6,002 bases of DNA from Paracoccaceae bacterium (GTDB lineage: Bacteria; Pseudomonadota; Alphaproteobacteria; Rhodobacterales; Rhodobacteraceae): contig RFUP01000158.1 of assembly GCA_009922885.1 (NCBI GenBank), forward strand, positions 1 through 6,002, given 5' to 3'. Made by a program: the position numbers and the translations under genes. A model generated the notes under the pieces. The model saw only the letters and a list, made by a program, of their open reading frames with translations, was not told where the DNA came from and did not search any database. This document shows, piece after piece, positions 5,747 through 6,002 of the stretch. Numbering within the stretch: position 1 is the stretch's first letter; each line of letters begins with the position of its first letter.

Positions 5747-6002
5747 GCGAAGCTGAGTTGAGCCGGATCGCCGCCGCGCTTGAGCGGATGGCGCCGGCAC
5801 CGATGGCTGCGCCGGATTTCGCGTCGGCGGATGCCTTTGTCTGGCACACAAGCCCGGACCGTCTGGAGGCTGTTGCGAAGGTCTCGCGGGTGGATATCGG
5901 GCTTTTGATCGGGGTGGATCGCTCGCGCGATACGCTTTTGTCGAACACGCTGCAGTTCGCGCGCGGAATGCCAGCGAATAACGCGCTGCTTTGGGGCGCG
6001 CG
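5743..6002 (+). CDS. DUF815 family AAA+ ATPase, N-terminus (partial, cut by right edge)
   Basis: The first 86 codons of a predicted ATP-binding protein of the DUF815 family (Pfam PF05673), whose cellular role is poorly defined. Seen: an N-terminal helical segment (1-55), then GLLIGVDRSRDTLLSNTLQF (53-72) and GMPANNALLWGA (75-86). These match the family pattern just before the Walker A motif (GARGTGKSS), which should begin at the very edge. The ATG overlaps the tatC stop as ATGA, and AAGGA (5729-5733) lies 9 nt upstream, so start and coupling are well supported. Position directly behind tatC suggests co-expression with the Tat machinery. Whether the ATPase has any Tat-linked job is unknown; the P-loop itself is not visible here. 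Confidence 0.85.
   Translation, partial: MSEAELSRIAAALERMAPAPMAAPDFASADAFVWHTSPDRLEAVAKVSRVDIGLLIGVDRSRDTLLSNTLQFARGMPANNALLWGA

Overview
The window looks like chromosomal DNA from a GC-rich alphaproteobacterium, most likely Rhodobacterales (Rhodobacteraceae). The basis is the style of the TatA, TatB and TatC proteins, a tatA-tatB-tatC-DUF815 string joined by ATGA overlaps, strong third-position GC bias, and a GCCGGAGGC-type hairpin next to GGATATTTTT that I associate with Rhodobacterales intergenic regions. The placement is inference; no database search was possible.

Layout, left to right. 1-1349 (minus): the first 449 codons of valyl-tRNA synthetase (valS), cut by the left edge just before the KMSKS half of the enzyme. 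1350-1863: a 514-bp gap that is clearly more AT-rich than its surroundings between about 1430 and 1530. It holds a good minus-strand promoter for valS, no gene I recognise, and a strong Rho-independent terminator read on the plus strand that ends exactly at the ppk2 stop codon. 1864-2793 (minus): a class I-type polyphosphate kinase 2 (ppk2). 2794-2930: a divergent control region with a perfect FNR/FnrL-type box, TTGAC-N4-GTCAA. 2931-3806 (plus): an alpha/beta hydrolase of the epoxide hydrolase type with an Asp nucleophile. 3807-4038: a tat leader region with two overlapping GC-rich hairpins. 4039-6002 (plus): tatA, tatB, tatC and the start of a DUF815 AAA+ ATPase, which runs off the right edge just before its P-loop.

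How the genes work together. tatABC forms the complete twin-arginine translocase, which exports folded, often cofactor-containing proteins. tatB-tatC and tatC-DUF815 overlap by 4 bp, and tatA-tatB are 5 bp apart, so the four genes are almost certainly one translationally coupled operon. ppk2 interconverts polyphosphate and nucleotide phosphates. Its upstream box is placed as expected for class II activation by an FNR-family regulator, which would link polyphosphate metabolism to oxygen limitation. valS is a housekeeping gene with its own promoter and no evident functional link to ppk2.

No mobile element, CRISPR array, tRNA or rRNA gene was found. I did not find a clearly new multi-gene system. 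The observations most worth testing are the FNR-type box at ppk2, the plus-strand terminator with no obvious gene feeding it, and the shared 'reverse-facing' orientation of the two terminator-like hairpins downstream of ppk2 and the hydrolase.
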